Shown here piece by piece: positions 1-6,033 of a stretch of 7,797 nucleotides of DNA. Positions within the stretch are counted from its first letter, which is position 1. Each line of letters begins with the position of its first letter. The notes below the pieces were generated by a model. The model was not told the DNA's origin and did no database searches. It worked only from the letters and a program-made list of their open reading frames with translations. The position numbers were made by a program, and so were the translations under genes. Origin of the DNA: an uncultured Bdellovibrio sp. (GTDB taxonomy: Bacteria > Bdellovibrionota > Bdellovibrionia > Bdellovibrionales > Bdellovibrionaceae). The stretch lies in contig CAMLMF010000103.1 in NCBI GenBank assembly GCA_946480995.1, positions 1 through 7,797 on the forward strand, written 5' to 3'.

Positions 1-833
1 AAGTTTTCTAAAGATCTTTGCAAGCCTTGTAAAGACAGCTCGTCAATCTCACAGGCGACGACACTTTCGGCGTAACCTAAGGTCGGCAGGGTCAGGTTGC
101 CAATACCAGAACCAAACTCGATCATACGGGAACTGGGAAAAGACTGAATCCATTCGCCGATCGTGTCGCAAATAAGTTTGTTTGCTTTTAGGCTGGGCTG
201 TGTGAAGCTTGCGACTTGGCAGTATAGATCCACCGCACGTTCACCCAGCCATGTTTGAAACCACACATTTAGTTCGGGATCGCGCAATTTAAACTCCGAA
301 CCAGTCCACACCGGAACTTTGCGGCGTTGACCGATCTCGACAAATGAAACCTTCAGTAACTCTTTAAGGATATTTTGCTCATCCAAAAGGGCTTTGATAT
401 CGACGTTGGCAAAATCAAGCCACACCCCTTTTTGTCCCTCGGGCCCGACACGCAGGCGGATCGACCCCTTAGTGAAGGGCCATGAAATCTTACGAAAATC
501 GGTCAGCCAGGCTTGCAAGGCCGGTGACAGCTGTGCGCATACTTCGAGATCTAAAATATTTTTACGGTCTTTGCCGTACAACCCCAAGCGCGAATCCTGA
601 AGGCTAAAGTCCAAACGGTCGCGCAGGAAGGCAGTGCCGGCATTTACAAATTCAATCGGCTCTAAAGGACTTAAGTTCTTGGATATAAATAGTTTATTTA
701 AATGGTCTTTCTTGATCTGAATCTGCTCAGCGTAAGAAAAATCCAGATATTGACACCCTGTGCAATCATCTTTGTAGGGGCAGGGGACTTTTGTGTTAAA
801 AGTGCTGTCCGTAATTTCTGTCAGTTTTCCCAT
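1..833 (-). CDS. 23S rRNA/tRNA uracil-5-methyltransferase, TrmA/RlmC/RlmD family (3' part outside window)
   Basis: This gene encodes the first 277 residues of a class I SAM-dependent RNA methyltransferase that would methylate C5 of a uridine in rRNA or tRNA. An iron-sulfur signature is present: C18-x5-C24-x2-C27, with a fourth cysteine, C99, in the context LDLEVC, as in RlmD and RlmC. The family segment FTQPSLKAN lies near residues 210-218, SAM motif I (IEFGSGIGN) at 238-246, and the acidic motif II (ACEID) at 260-264. The catalytic cysteine and general base would lie beyond the window edge. Only 17 residues precede the first cysteine, so there is no N-terminal TRAM domain; this layout is closer to E. 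coli RlmC than RlmD, but the exact target uridine cannot be assigned. The ATG at 833 is preceded by AAGGA about 4 bases upstream. The gene diverges from the small exported-protein gene to its right. Confidence 0.9.
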   Translation of the reverse strand, partial: MGKLTEITDSTFNTKVPCPYKDDCTGCQYLDFSYAEQIQIKKDHLNKLFISKNLSPLEPIEFVNAGTAFLRDRLDFSLQDSRLGLYGKDRKNILDLEVCAQLSPALQAWLTDFRKISWPFTKGSIRLRVGPEGQKGVWLDFANVDIKALLDEQNILKELLKVSFVEIGQRRKVPVWTGSEFKLRDPELNVWFQTWLGERAVDLYCQVASFTQPSLKANKLICDTIGEWIQSFPSSRMIEFGSGIGNLTLPTLGYAESVVACEIDELSLQGLQRSLEN

Positions 834-868
834 TGAATCCTTGCCCCGACCTATTCGCTGCGATATTC

Positions 869-883
869 CTAAATCCAATTTAG
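869..883. promoter_or_regulatory. Perfect 15-base dyad in a divergent intergenic gap, possible operator
   Basis: CTAAAT and ATTTAG form a perfect 6-base inverted repeat around the 3-base centre CCA. It lies in the 65-base gap between the divergent methyltransferase gene (start 833) and the small exported-protein gene (start 899). Its size and position suit a repressor or activator half-site pair acting on one or both genes. It could also be chance, because AT-rich dyads this short are common. I found no convincing -35/-10 pair beside it on either strand. Confidence 0.25.
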
Positions 884-898
884 CAGGTGTTTGGGGGA

Positions 899-1339
899 AT
901 GATGAGAGTTTTATTGCTTTCATTGGTTTTGGTTCTAGTGGGTGCATTTTCATGGGCGAATTTCAAAAATCCATGGATGCGTGCGTGCGGTATTGAACAA
1001 GGCCAATTCTGGATTGTAAAAAGTGGATCTGAAGAGTTAACGATGTGCTATTTCGGCGAAGCAGCCATTGGTGCCGAAACTTTATTCTTATTTAAATCCC
1101 ATGCTGACGACACTGATGCTGTTGAAGCTTATAAGAATCGTCTTTCAGCAACATCCGTAAAGGGTGGAGTTTGCGGCGCTTTTGGTGCGGAACTGTTTGA
1201 AGGCAAAGACAATCAAGGTCGTTCAACAAATATCTGTCGTTTTAGCGATCAGTCTTTGATTGAAGAGACAACGTTATGGTTGGGGGCCGGTGCTAGTATC
1301 AACGAAGGCCTGGATCGCGCTCTTTCTAAAAAGTACTAG
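899..1339 (+). CDS. Small exported four-cysteine protein, two DUF333-like units in tandem
   Basis: A 146-residue protein with an N-terminal signal peptide (hydrophobic run L5-F17, likely signal peptidase I cut after SWA20), so probably periplasmic or secreted. The mature part contains exactly four cysteines: C30, C50, C92 and C113. Residues 30-65 (C-G-I-E-Q-G ... C-Y-F ... E-T-L-F-L-F) and 92-128 (C-G-A-F-G-A ... C-R-F-S-D ... E-E-T-T-L-W-L) align with each other, with cysteine spacings of 20 and 21. The pattern N-P-x(n)-C-x-E-Q-G ... C-x-F ... E-x-x-L resembles DUF333, a small secreted domain of unknown role found in so-called putative hemolysins; that match is by eye. An in-frame GTG at 887 also exists, but ATG 899 (or 902) puts the hydrophobic core at the usual distance and has purine-rich GGGGGA and AGGTG upstream. 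The gene ends 2 bases from the convergent stop of its neighbour. Confidence 0.75.
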   Translation: MMRVLLLSLVLVLVGAFSWANFKNPWMRACGIEQGQFWIVKSGSEELTMCYFGEAAIGAETLFLFKSHADDTDAVEAYKNRLSATSVKGGVCGAFGAELFEGKDNQGRSTNICRFSDQSLIEETTLWLGAGASINEGLDRALSKKY

Positions 1340-1349
1340 TCTTACTTTT
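1329..1349. terminator. Weak hairpin spanning both convergent stop codons
   Basis: AAAAGTA (1329-1335) and TACTTTT (1343-1349) form a perfect 7-base stem around a 7-base loop. It covers the stop codons of the two convergent genes, TAG at 1337-1339 on plus and TAA at 1344-1342 on minus. The A and T runs at its edges would give a short U tract to each transcript, so it may act as a weak bidirectional terminator. The stem is AT-rich and overlaps coding sequence, so the call is tentative. Confidence 0.3.
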
Positions 1350-1983
1350 GAGTTTCGGGGCGCAAGGTGTAAACACACGAGCTTGCGTCCTTGATAACCC
1401 CGTCTTCAAAGTGCAAATCCCGGTGCGTAAATCCTAAGGTCACATGGGGATAAAATTTCTCTGGCGAAAAATCTGAATCATTTCCACCCTTTTTAATAAA
1501 GAGCTCGTGCACGGCTTTACGAATATTAAATAAGTTTTCAGCATCGACGACGACGTAATACGTTTCCATGTTGTTGCCACTATTATGTAATACAGACTTG
1601 CCGATACATACCGGGGTGTAAGGGGTTTGCTCCATATTCATTTTTTCAGCAATACGGTGGATCTCTTTCATTGAAATCTTTTTCTGCATCTTTTTAAATT
1701 CCGGCGGAGTGATCACGGTGATGTGGGCCTCTCCACGATTTAGCAAAGTCCGCTTTTGCGCTTGTTCTAAGCTTATGCGCATCTTTTCAAAAGGCGCATA
1801 AGGCAGATCCCAAGACAGATAGGATTTGTGGTCGGCTTTGCTGTCAGAATCAGAAGAGACTTCACGATTTTTCATTTGGATTTCAGCTGCAGCATAGTGC
1901 AGCGTTGGCAGTCCCTGTGGGGGCTGACTTGCACAAGCGGAAAGGCTGAAAGCGATCAGGGCCCAATGAAATGGATGCATCAT
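1342..1983 (-). CDS. Lipoprotein with a 2H phosphoesterase domain (SAK-like)
   Basis: A 213-residue protein with a type II signal peptide: a hydrophobic run after MMHPFHW, then lipobox L14-S-A-C17, so C17 is the predicted lipidated residue. Two H-x-T motifs define a 2H phosphoesterase: H87-I-T89 inside GEAHITVITPPEF, and H180-V-T182 inside YPHVTLGFT. Members of the superfamily hydrolyse or transfer 2',3'-cyclic or 2',5' phosphodiesters in RNA or nucleotides. The HITVITPPEF context resembles the bacterial/fungal branch called the 2H-SAK domain; this is recalled, not searched. An export signal and lipid anchor place the enzyme in the envelope, which is unusual for an RNA-repair-type fold. Residues 18-60 are a low-complexity linker rich in S, D and K. 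ATG 1983 is chosen (ATG 1980 is equally possible), with AAAAAGGA 5 bases upstream. It is divergent from the M28 protease gene. Substrate unknown. Confidence 0.85.
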   Translation of the reverse strand: MMHPFHWALIAFSLSACASQPPQGLPTLHYAAAEIQMKNREVSSDSDSKADHKSYLSWDLPYAPFEKMRISLEQAQKRTLLNRGEAHITVITPPEFKKMQKKISMKEIHRIAEKMNMEQTPYTPVCIGKSVLHNSGNNMETYYVVVDAENLFNIRKAVHELFIKKGGNDSDFSPEKFYPHVTLGFTHRDLHFEDGVIKDASSCVYTLRPETQK

Positions 1984-2008
1984 AAGTGTCCTTTTTGACT
2001 GTGGTCAG

Positions 2009-2037
2009 TTGACATAGAAATGCCGTGCTTTTAGGGT
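2009..2037 (+). promoter_or_regulatory. Sigma70-type promoter for the M28 protease lipoprotein gene
   Basis: A consensus -35 box TTGACA (2009-2014) is followed after exactly 17 bases by TAGGGT (2032-2037), which keeps the first T-A and last T of the -10 consensus. Transcription would start near 2043-2045, only a few bases before the ATG at 2047, implying an almost leaderless message. It lies in the 63-base gap shared with the divergent 2H phosphoesterase gene. Confidence 0.5.
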
Positions 2038-2046
2038 ACAGGCACT

Positions 2047-4956
2047 ATGAAAAAAGTGAAAGTTCTTCTTACAAGTATTGTTCTTATCTCTTTAATTTCC
2101 TGCCAAGGAAAAGACACAAAAACTTCCGCTCCAGAAAAAGCGCCGAGCAGCGGACTTTTTAATGGCGACAAGAATGCCTTGTTGGGCGAAGCACGCCAGC
2201 TGACATTCGTGGGTCCTAAGTCGGGGGAAGGGTACTTCAGTCCAGATGGTAAGAAGATGATCTTTCAAAGTGAAAGACACCCCGGCAATCCGTTTTATCA
2301 AATGTACATCGTCGATTTGGTAAATGGCAAAACGCAAAGAGTATCACCTGGTGATGGTAAAACCACTTGCGGCTGGATCCATCCGTCAATGAAAAAAGTT
2401 TTGTATTCATCCACGCATCTTGATCCTGAAATCAAAAAGAAAACCGCTGATGAGTATGAAAATCGCAAGAAGGCCGTGAAAGCTCGTTATTCATGGAGCT
2501 TCGATGATAGCTACGATATTTTCTCTTCTGACTTAAATGGTAAGAACTTACAGCGTTTAACTAAAGAAAAAGGTTACGATGCAGAAGGTTCGTACTCGCC
2601 TGACGGCCAGTGGATTGCTTTTGCTTCCAATCGTGCCGGTTACACGGAAAAGCTTGAAGGCGAAGATAAAAAACTTTTCGAACAAGATCCTTCCTACATG
2701 ATGGACATCTATATCATGAAAGCGGATGGCACTCAGGTAAAGCGCCTGACGAATTCAAAAGGTTATGACGGCGGTCCATTTTTCAGTGCTGACGGCAAGA
2801 AAATCACATGGCGTCGTTTTGCACCGAATGGTTCGACGGCCGAGATTTTCACAATGAATGTCGATGGTTCCGAGCAAAAGCAAATCACCAACTTAAAATC
2901 AATGTCTTGGGCGCCGTTCTTTCACCCATCAGGTGATTACGTGATCTTTGGGTCCAGTGTTTTGGGTTATTCCAACTTTGAATTATTCATCGTGGACACC
3001 AAAGGCACAAAAGCGCCGGTGCGCGTGACCTTTAATGAAGGTTTTGATGGTCTTCCGGTGTTTACACCAGATGGCAACGAACTATCTTGGACACTAAGAA
3101 ATGAAAAGGGCGAGTCACAAATCATGATGGCGTCTTGGGATGATGCTTTAGCGCGCAGACTTTTAGGTTTGACGGCGCAAGACCCCGTGGCTGGTTCACT
3201 AGCACCCGAAGTGCGTGTCGAAGATGTGAAGAAGTGGGTTTACTATTTGGCAGCACCTGAACAACAGGGCCGCGGCACAGGTTCAGCTGAGGAAAAGGTT
3301 TACACTGAAAAGATCGCGCAAGCCTTTAAGTCTTGGGGTTTACAAGGAGCCGGACCAAAGGGTTCGTTTTTTGAAACCTTCGAGTTCACTTCTGGTGTTA
3401 GTTTAGGTGCTAATAACTCCCTTGAAGTTGTTGGTTCTTATCAGAAGAAGTACGAAGTTTCTAAAGATTTTGATCCGGTGTCTTTTTCAAAATTAGGTGC
3501 GTTCCGTGAAGCTCCGATCGTATTTGTTGGTTACGGTATTAAGGCTCCAGCCAGCGATAAAGAGATGGAATACAACTCTTACAAAGGTCTGGATGTGAAA
3601 GGCAAGTGGGTGTTGTTGCTTAATGATTTGCCTGCGGATGTAACGCAACAACGTCGTAATTATTTGAATCTGTATTCACGCTTACAACATAAAGTAACGG
3701 TTGCGAAAAATGAAGGAGCTCTAGGACTTCTGGTCGCAAATGGTCTTGATAGCGGTTATCCAGAAAACTTCGGCAAGATCAAATTCGAAGGCGCATTGTC
3801 AGATTCTTCTATGGGTGTCTTGCGTCTTTCGACGGCCGCCGCTGCGGATTTAATTAAGTTCGCTGGTAAAGAGCTTACGAGTGTACAGAAAACTTTAGAT
3901 AAGGGACAAATTATTGAGGGTTTCACGATTCCTTCCACGTACTTAAAAGCAAATGTTGATTTGCAATTTAAGAAATCAACGGGGACGAATGTTGTGGCCA
4001 AGCTATCATCTGGCAATGCGCAAACTGCTGTGATGATTGGGGCCCATGGCGATCATCTGGGGCACGGTCAGCAAGGCAGCAGTCTTGCTCGAGGTCCTGA
4101 GGTTGGAAAGCCTCACTATGGTGCTGATGACAACGCATCGGGTGTCGCCGGGGTTATGGAGCTTGCGCATTACTATGCAAACTTAAAAAAGACGTCACCG
4201 CGTGATGTGCAAAAAGATTTATTCTTTGCGGTTTGGTCTGGTGAAGAGCTTGGGAACTTAGGCTCAACTCATTTTACCAAAGAAATCAAAAAGACTGGCA
4301 TTTCTGCTTATGTAAATATGGACATGATCGGCCGCTTAAATGGTCGTGTGTTTGTTCAAGGGTTGGGGTCTGGCGACACGTGGGCGCAAATGGCAGAAGA
4401 AGTGGGGATTCGTACCGCGGTCCCTATGATCGTGCAGGACGATCCTTATTTACCGACGGATTCTTTGGCGTTTTATATGGCGGGGATTCCGACAGTGAAC
4501 TTCTTTACCGGGTCCCATGCGGAATATCATACTCCTCGCGATGTGGCGGAGCTTGTGAATTATCCTGGCGTTGTGCAGGTGTTAAAAGCAGTACAAGGCT
4601 TTACGGGTCTGTTGGTTGATTCTAAAGTTCCAATGGTGAAGTACGTAAAGGTTGCCAGTGGTCAGAACAAGCTCGAAGGCCGCTCTTTCCGTGTCTATTT
4701 GGGCACTATCCCAGACTATTCGCAAGAAGGGGTGAAGGGCGTTCGTATCACTGGGGCGTCGAAAGACAGTCCTGCGGAGCTTGCTGGGGTTCAAGACAAA
4801 GACGTGATCATCGAGTTTGATGGCACAAAAATCGAAAATCTTTATGATTACGTTTATACTCTACAGTCCGTGAAGCCGAACAAAGAAACCGTTATGAAAG
4901 TGTTAAGAGACAACAAGGTTGTCGAGCTGAAAATAACGCCGAAATTAAAAGATTAG
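2047..4956 (+). CDS. Lipoprotein M28 zinc peptidase with TolB-like propeller, PA and PDZ domains
   Basis: A 969-residue envelope protease, probably an aminopeptidase or carboxypeptidase-like exopeptidase. The type II signal ends at lipobox L16-I-S-C19. Residues about 50-375 form a TolB-like propeller with six PD40-type blades (SPDG at 65-68, HP at 112-113, SPDG at 184-187, SADG at 247-250, HPSG at 293-296, TPDG at 340-343). From about 385 the M28 fold begins, interrupted by a PA-like domain (roughly 485-640). The di-zinc site looks complete: H667 and the following D669 (AHGDH), bridging D695 (ADDNASG), catalytic E733 with ligand E734 (SGEELG), D759 (NMDMIGR) and H828 (AEYHTPRD). A PDZ domain fills residues about 880-966, opening with the YLGTIPDY motif typical of M28-PDZ proteins. 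ATG 2047 gives a normal signal peptide; the Shine-Dalgarno is weak (AGG, 4 bases away). The propeller may dock substrates or partners; that is inference. Confidence 0.92.
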   Translation: MKKVKVLLTSIVLISLISCQGKDTKTSAPEKAPSSGLFNGDKNALLGEARQLTFVGPKSGEGYFSPDGKKMIFQSERHPGNPFYQMYIVDLVNGKTQRVSPGDGKTTCGWIHPSMKKVLYSSTHLDPEIKKKTADEYENRKKAVKARYSWSFDDSYDIFSSDLNGKNLQRLTKEKGYDAEGSYSPDGQWIAFASNRAGYTEKLEGEDKKLFEQDPSYMMDIYIMKADGTQVKRLTNSKGYDGGPFFSADGKKITWRRFAPNGSTAEIFTMNVDGSEQKQITNLKSMSWAPFFHPSGDYVIFGSSVLGYSNFELFIVDTKGTKAPVRVTFNEGFDGLPVFTPDGNELSWTLRNEKGESQIMMASWDDALARRLLGLTAQDPVAGSLAPEVRVEDVKKWVYYLAAPEQQGRGTGSAEEKVYTEKIAQAFKSWGLQGAGPKGSFFETFEFTSGVSLGANNSLEVVGSYQKKYEVSKDFDPVSFSKLGAFREAPIVFVGYGIKAPASDKEMEYNSYKGLDVKGKWVLLLNDLPADVTQQRRNYLNLYSRLQHKVTVAKNEGALGLLVANGLDSGYPENFGKIKFEGALSDSSMGVLRLSTAAAADLIKFAGKELTSVQKTLDKGQIIEGFTIPSTYLKANVDLQFKKSTGTNVVAKLSSGNAQTAVMIGAHGDHLGHGQQGSSLARGPEVGKPHYGADDNASGVAGVMELAHYYANLKKTSPRDVQKDLFFAVWSGEELGNLGSTHFTKEIKKTGISAYVNMDMIGRLNGRVFVQGLGSGDTWAQMAEEVGIRTAVPMIVQDDPYLPTDSLAFYMAGIPTVNFFTGSHAEYHTPRDVAELVNYPGVVQVLKAVQGFTGLLVDSKVPMVKYVKVASGQNKLEGRSFRVYLGTIPDYSQEGVKGVRITGASKDSPAELAGVQDKDVIIEFDGTKIENLYDYVYTLQSVKPNKETVMKVLRDNKVVELKITPKLKD

Positions 4957-5045
4957 GTTTCGGTTCGTATTCTTCCCGAGCGATTCCTGATGAGTTAAAA
5001 AATTAACGAAATCTGGACTCGCTCCGCTTTAACCATCCGTGGTTC

Positions 5046-5051
5046 TATAAG
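5046..5051 (+). promoter_or_regulatory. Possible -10 box upstream of the two-helix membrane protein
   Basis: TATAAG sits 36 bases before the preferred ATG at 5088. No good -35 box is present 16-18 bases upstream. Immediately before it, AACCA (5031-5035) and TGGTT (5040-5044) form a perfect 5-base dyad around TCCG, which could be an activator or repressor site in the spacer. No clear terminator was seen between the protease stop at 4956 and this point, so read-through is also possible. Confidence 0.25.
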
Positions 5052-5087
5052 TGTCATCACTAGATGAAGTTATGGAGCCGCAGGATC

Positions 5088-5486
5088 ATGTCCTCATTTG
5101 TCGAAGAATTTAAAAAATACCAAAAACAAGAACGCTTTTTAACGGGAGCCATGGTTCTTGCGTCGATCTTGTCGCCGATTTCTTTTACGGCATTGACGAA
5201 TCACAAAGTGCATTGGGTGTTGTCGTATGGAACGGCCGTAATTCTTTTAGGAGCCGCAGCGCGATTGTATGTGGTTCGTAATCGTGTGGCAGAAAAGTTA
5301 ATTCGTAAGTATGAAACTTTAGAAGTCGGCGCAGTTCTAGCAAAAAAATTGACCCCCAAAAATCCGCGTCGCTTCGTCATTACCAACACAGGGTATAATC
5401 ATTTTTATTTAAAATGCCTCAACACGGGCGAACAAGTTCTCGTGTCTAAACACAGAGTCCGAGAAGATTTCGACATTGCAAATTGA
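5088..5486 (+). CDS. Unrecognised small inner-membrane protein with two transmembrane helices
   Basis: A 132-residue protein I do not recognise. A charged N-terminus (FVEEFKKYQKQER) leads into two hydrophobic segments, about residues 17-37 and 43-63, joined by a short polar turn. A basic stretch follows (VRNRVAEKLIRKYE), then a cytoplasm-like C-terminal part of about 60 residues. Its end (YLKCLNTGEQVLVSKHRV) reads like short alternating beta strands, perhaps a small beta-barrel. By the positive-inside rule both ends probably face the cytoplasm. An in-frame ATG at 5064 would add 8 residues but has no Shine-Dalgarno; ATG 5088 has GGAG at 10 bases and AGGA at 2 bases upstream and is preferred. 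It lies 54 bases before the KH-domain gene on the same strand and may share its transcript. Functional assignment is not possible from sequence alone. Confidence 0.8.
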   Translation: MSSFVEEFKKYQKQERFLTGAMVLASILSPISFTALTNHKVHWVLSYGTAVILLGAAARLYVVRNRVAEKLIRKYETLEVGAVLAKKLTPKNPRRFVITNTGYNHFYLKCLNTGEQVLVSKHRVREDFDIAN

Positions 5487-5502
5487 TTTTTCAAACAGCG
5501 CA

Positions 5503-5570
5503 AGGGACTCTTTTTAGGTGCATAACCAAATGGAGTTTATATGGCTGATCTGGAACCGCAAAGAGTCCCT
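5503..5570 (+). promoter_or_regulatory. Perfect 11-base inverted repeat bracketing the KH gene start region
   Basis: AGGGACTCTTT (5503-5513) and AAAGAGTCCCT (5560-5570) are exact reverse complements, 46 bases apart. The left arm lies after the stop of the upstream membrane-protein gene. The right arm lies inside codons 7-10 of the KH-domain gene. The loop therefore holds the Shine-Dalgarno GGAG (5532-5535) and the ATG (5541). In RNA this would form a long stem presenting or restricting the ribosome binding site, a layout suitable for translational control, for example by the encoded RNA-binding protein itself. The regulatory role is inference; the repeat is seen directly. Confidence 0.45.
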
Positions 5571-5867
5571 GAAACAAAAAACTATGAAGCCAAAAGTAAA
5601 GGGGCCGGTGTCGACCCTGAAGCCTATCGTGAAGAGATTCGCGAATTGGTGGAAAATTTGGTGCGCCGTTTGGTCGATGATCCGAACTCTGTGAGCGTGG
5701 GGATCTTTTTAGGGCCCAAGACCACGGTTTTTAGAATTAACTGTTCTAAGGAAAACCTAGGACAAGTGATCGGTTCCCAAGGGAAAACTATCATGGGATT
5801 AAGAGCCGTGGTGCATGCGATGACCGCGCGAATCGGCATCCGTTCGATCGTTGAAATTCCAGTTTGA
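5541..5867 (+). CDS. khpA: KhpA-like KH-domain RNA-binding protein
   Basis: A 108-residue cytoplasmic protein with a single type II KH domain. The helix EEIRELVENLVRRLVDDP (31-48) is the typical KhpA opening, followed by beta strands VSVGIFLG and TTVFRINC. The nucleic-acid-binding loop G78-S-Q-G81 sits within GQVIGSQGKTIMGLR, ahead of the final helix and strand. In other bacteria KhpA binds RNA, often with KhpB/Jag, and affects cell division or envelope-related translation. KhpA is usually about 75-80 residues; this one carries an extra N-terminal tail of about 28 residues rich in charged residues, so the symbol is by family likeness. It is not beside rpsP, rimM or trmD, the common khpA neighbourhood. 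The start at 5541 is supported by GGAG 5 bases upstream. A strong terminator follows, so this is the last gene of its transcript. Confidence 0.85.
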   Translation: MADLEPQRVPETKNYEAKSKGAGVDPEAYREEIRELVENLVRRLVDDPNSVSVGIFLGPKTTVFRINCSKENLGQVIGSQGKTIMGLRAVVHAMTARIGIRSIVEIPV

Positions 5868-5902
5868 GGGCGAAAATTAAATGTTTTTACAATGTAAATC
5901 GG

Positions 5903-5931
5903 CGGGGAGTGGTGAACTCCCCGTTTTTTTT
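5903..5931 (+). terminator. Strong intrinsic terminator after the KH-domain gene
   Basis: CGGGGAGT (5903-5910) and ACTCCCCG (5916-5923) form a perfect GC-rich 8-base stem with a 5-base loop (GGTGA). Eight T residues (5924-5931) follow directly. It starts 35 bases after the KH gene stop and is a classic Rho-independent terminator. It isolates the downstream lipoprotein gene from the KH gene transcript. Confidence 0.95.
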
Positions 5932-5959
5932 AATAGCTCCCCAAGTCAAAGTGATTTTT

Positions 5960-5988
5960 TTGAAGCCAAATATGAATCCCTTGATAGT
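5960..5988 (+). promoter_or_regulatory. Candidate promoter for the first lipoprotein paralogue
   Basis: TTGAAG (5960-5965) and GATAGT (5983-5988) are spaced by 17 bases, each matching the sigma70 consensus at 4 of 6 positions. The predicted start near 5995 gives a leader of about 40 bases containing AAGGGGG at 6021-6027, 6 bases before ATG 6034. A promoter is expected here because a strong terminator lies just upstream; the exact boxes are uncertain. Confidence 0.3.
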
Positions 5989-6033
5989 CTCTTTTGGCTA
6001 ACTAAGCAGATTTTTATTTTAAGGGGGATCTTT

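Noticed and set aside
394..600. Plus-strand open frame of 68 codons
   Set aside because: It lies wholly opposite the methyltransferase gene, whose motifs are unambiguous.
1995..2014. Direct repeat TTGACT/TTGACA and a TGAC-GTCA dyad as an operator next to the -35 box
   Set aside because: The elements are only 4-5 bases long and one copy is the -35 box itself; not distinguishable from chance.
4994..5007. GTTAA-AAAA-TTAAC hairpin as terminator of the protease gene
   Set aside because: The stem is only five bases, all but one pair A-T, with no T tract following; unlikely to terminate transcription.
5064..5087. Upstream ATG at 5064 as start of the membrane protein
   Set aside because: There is no Shine-Dalgarno before it, and it would lie only a few bases from the likely transcription start; ATG 5088 has GGAG and AGGA upstream.
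5881..6033. A 51-residue N-terminal extension of the first lipoprotein paralogue from ATG 5881
   Set aside because: It would start before the intrinsic terminator at 5903-5931, has no good ribosome binding site, and would bury a perfect lipoprotein signal that begins at 6034 with its own strong Shine-Dalgarno.
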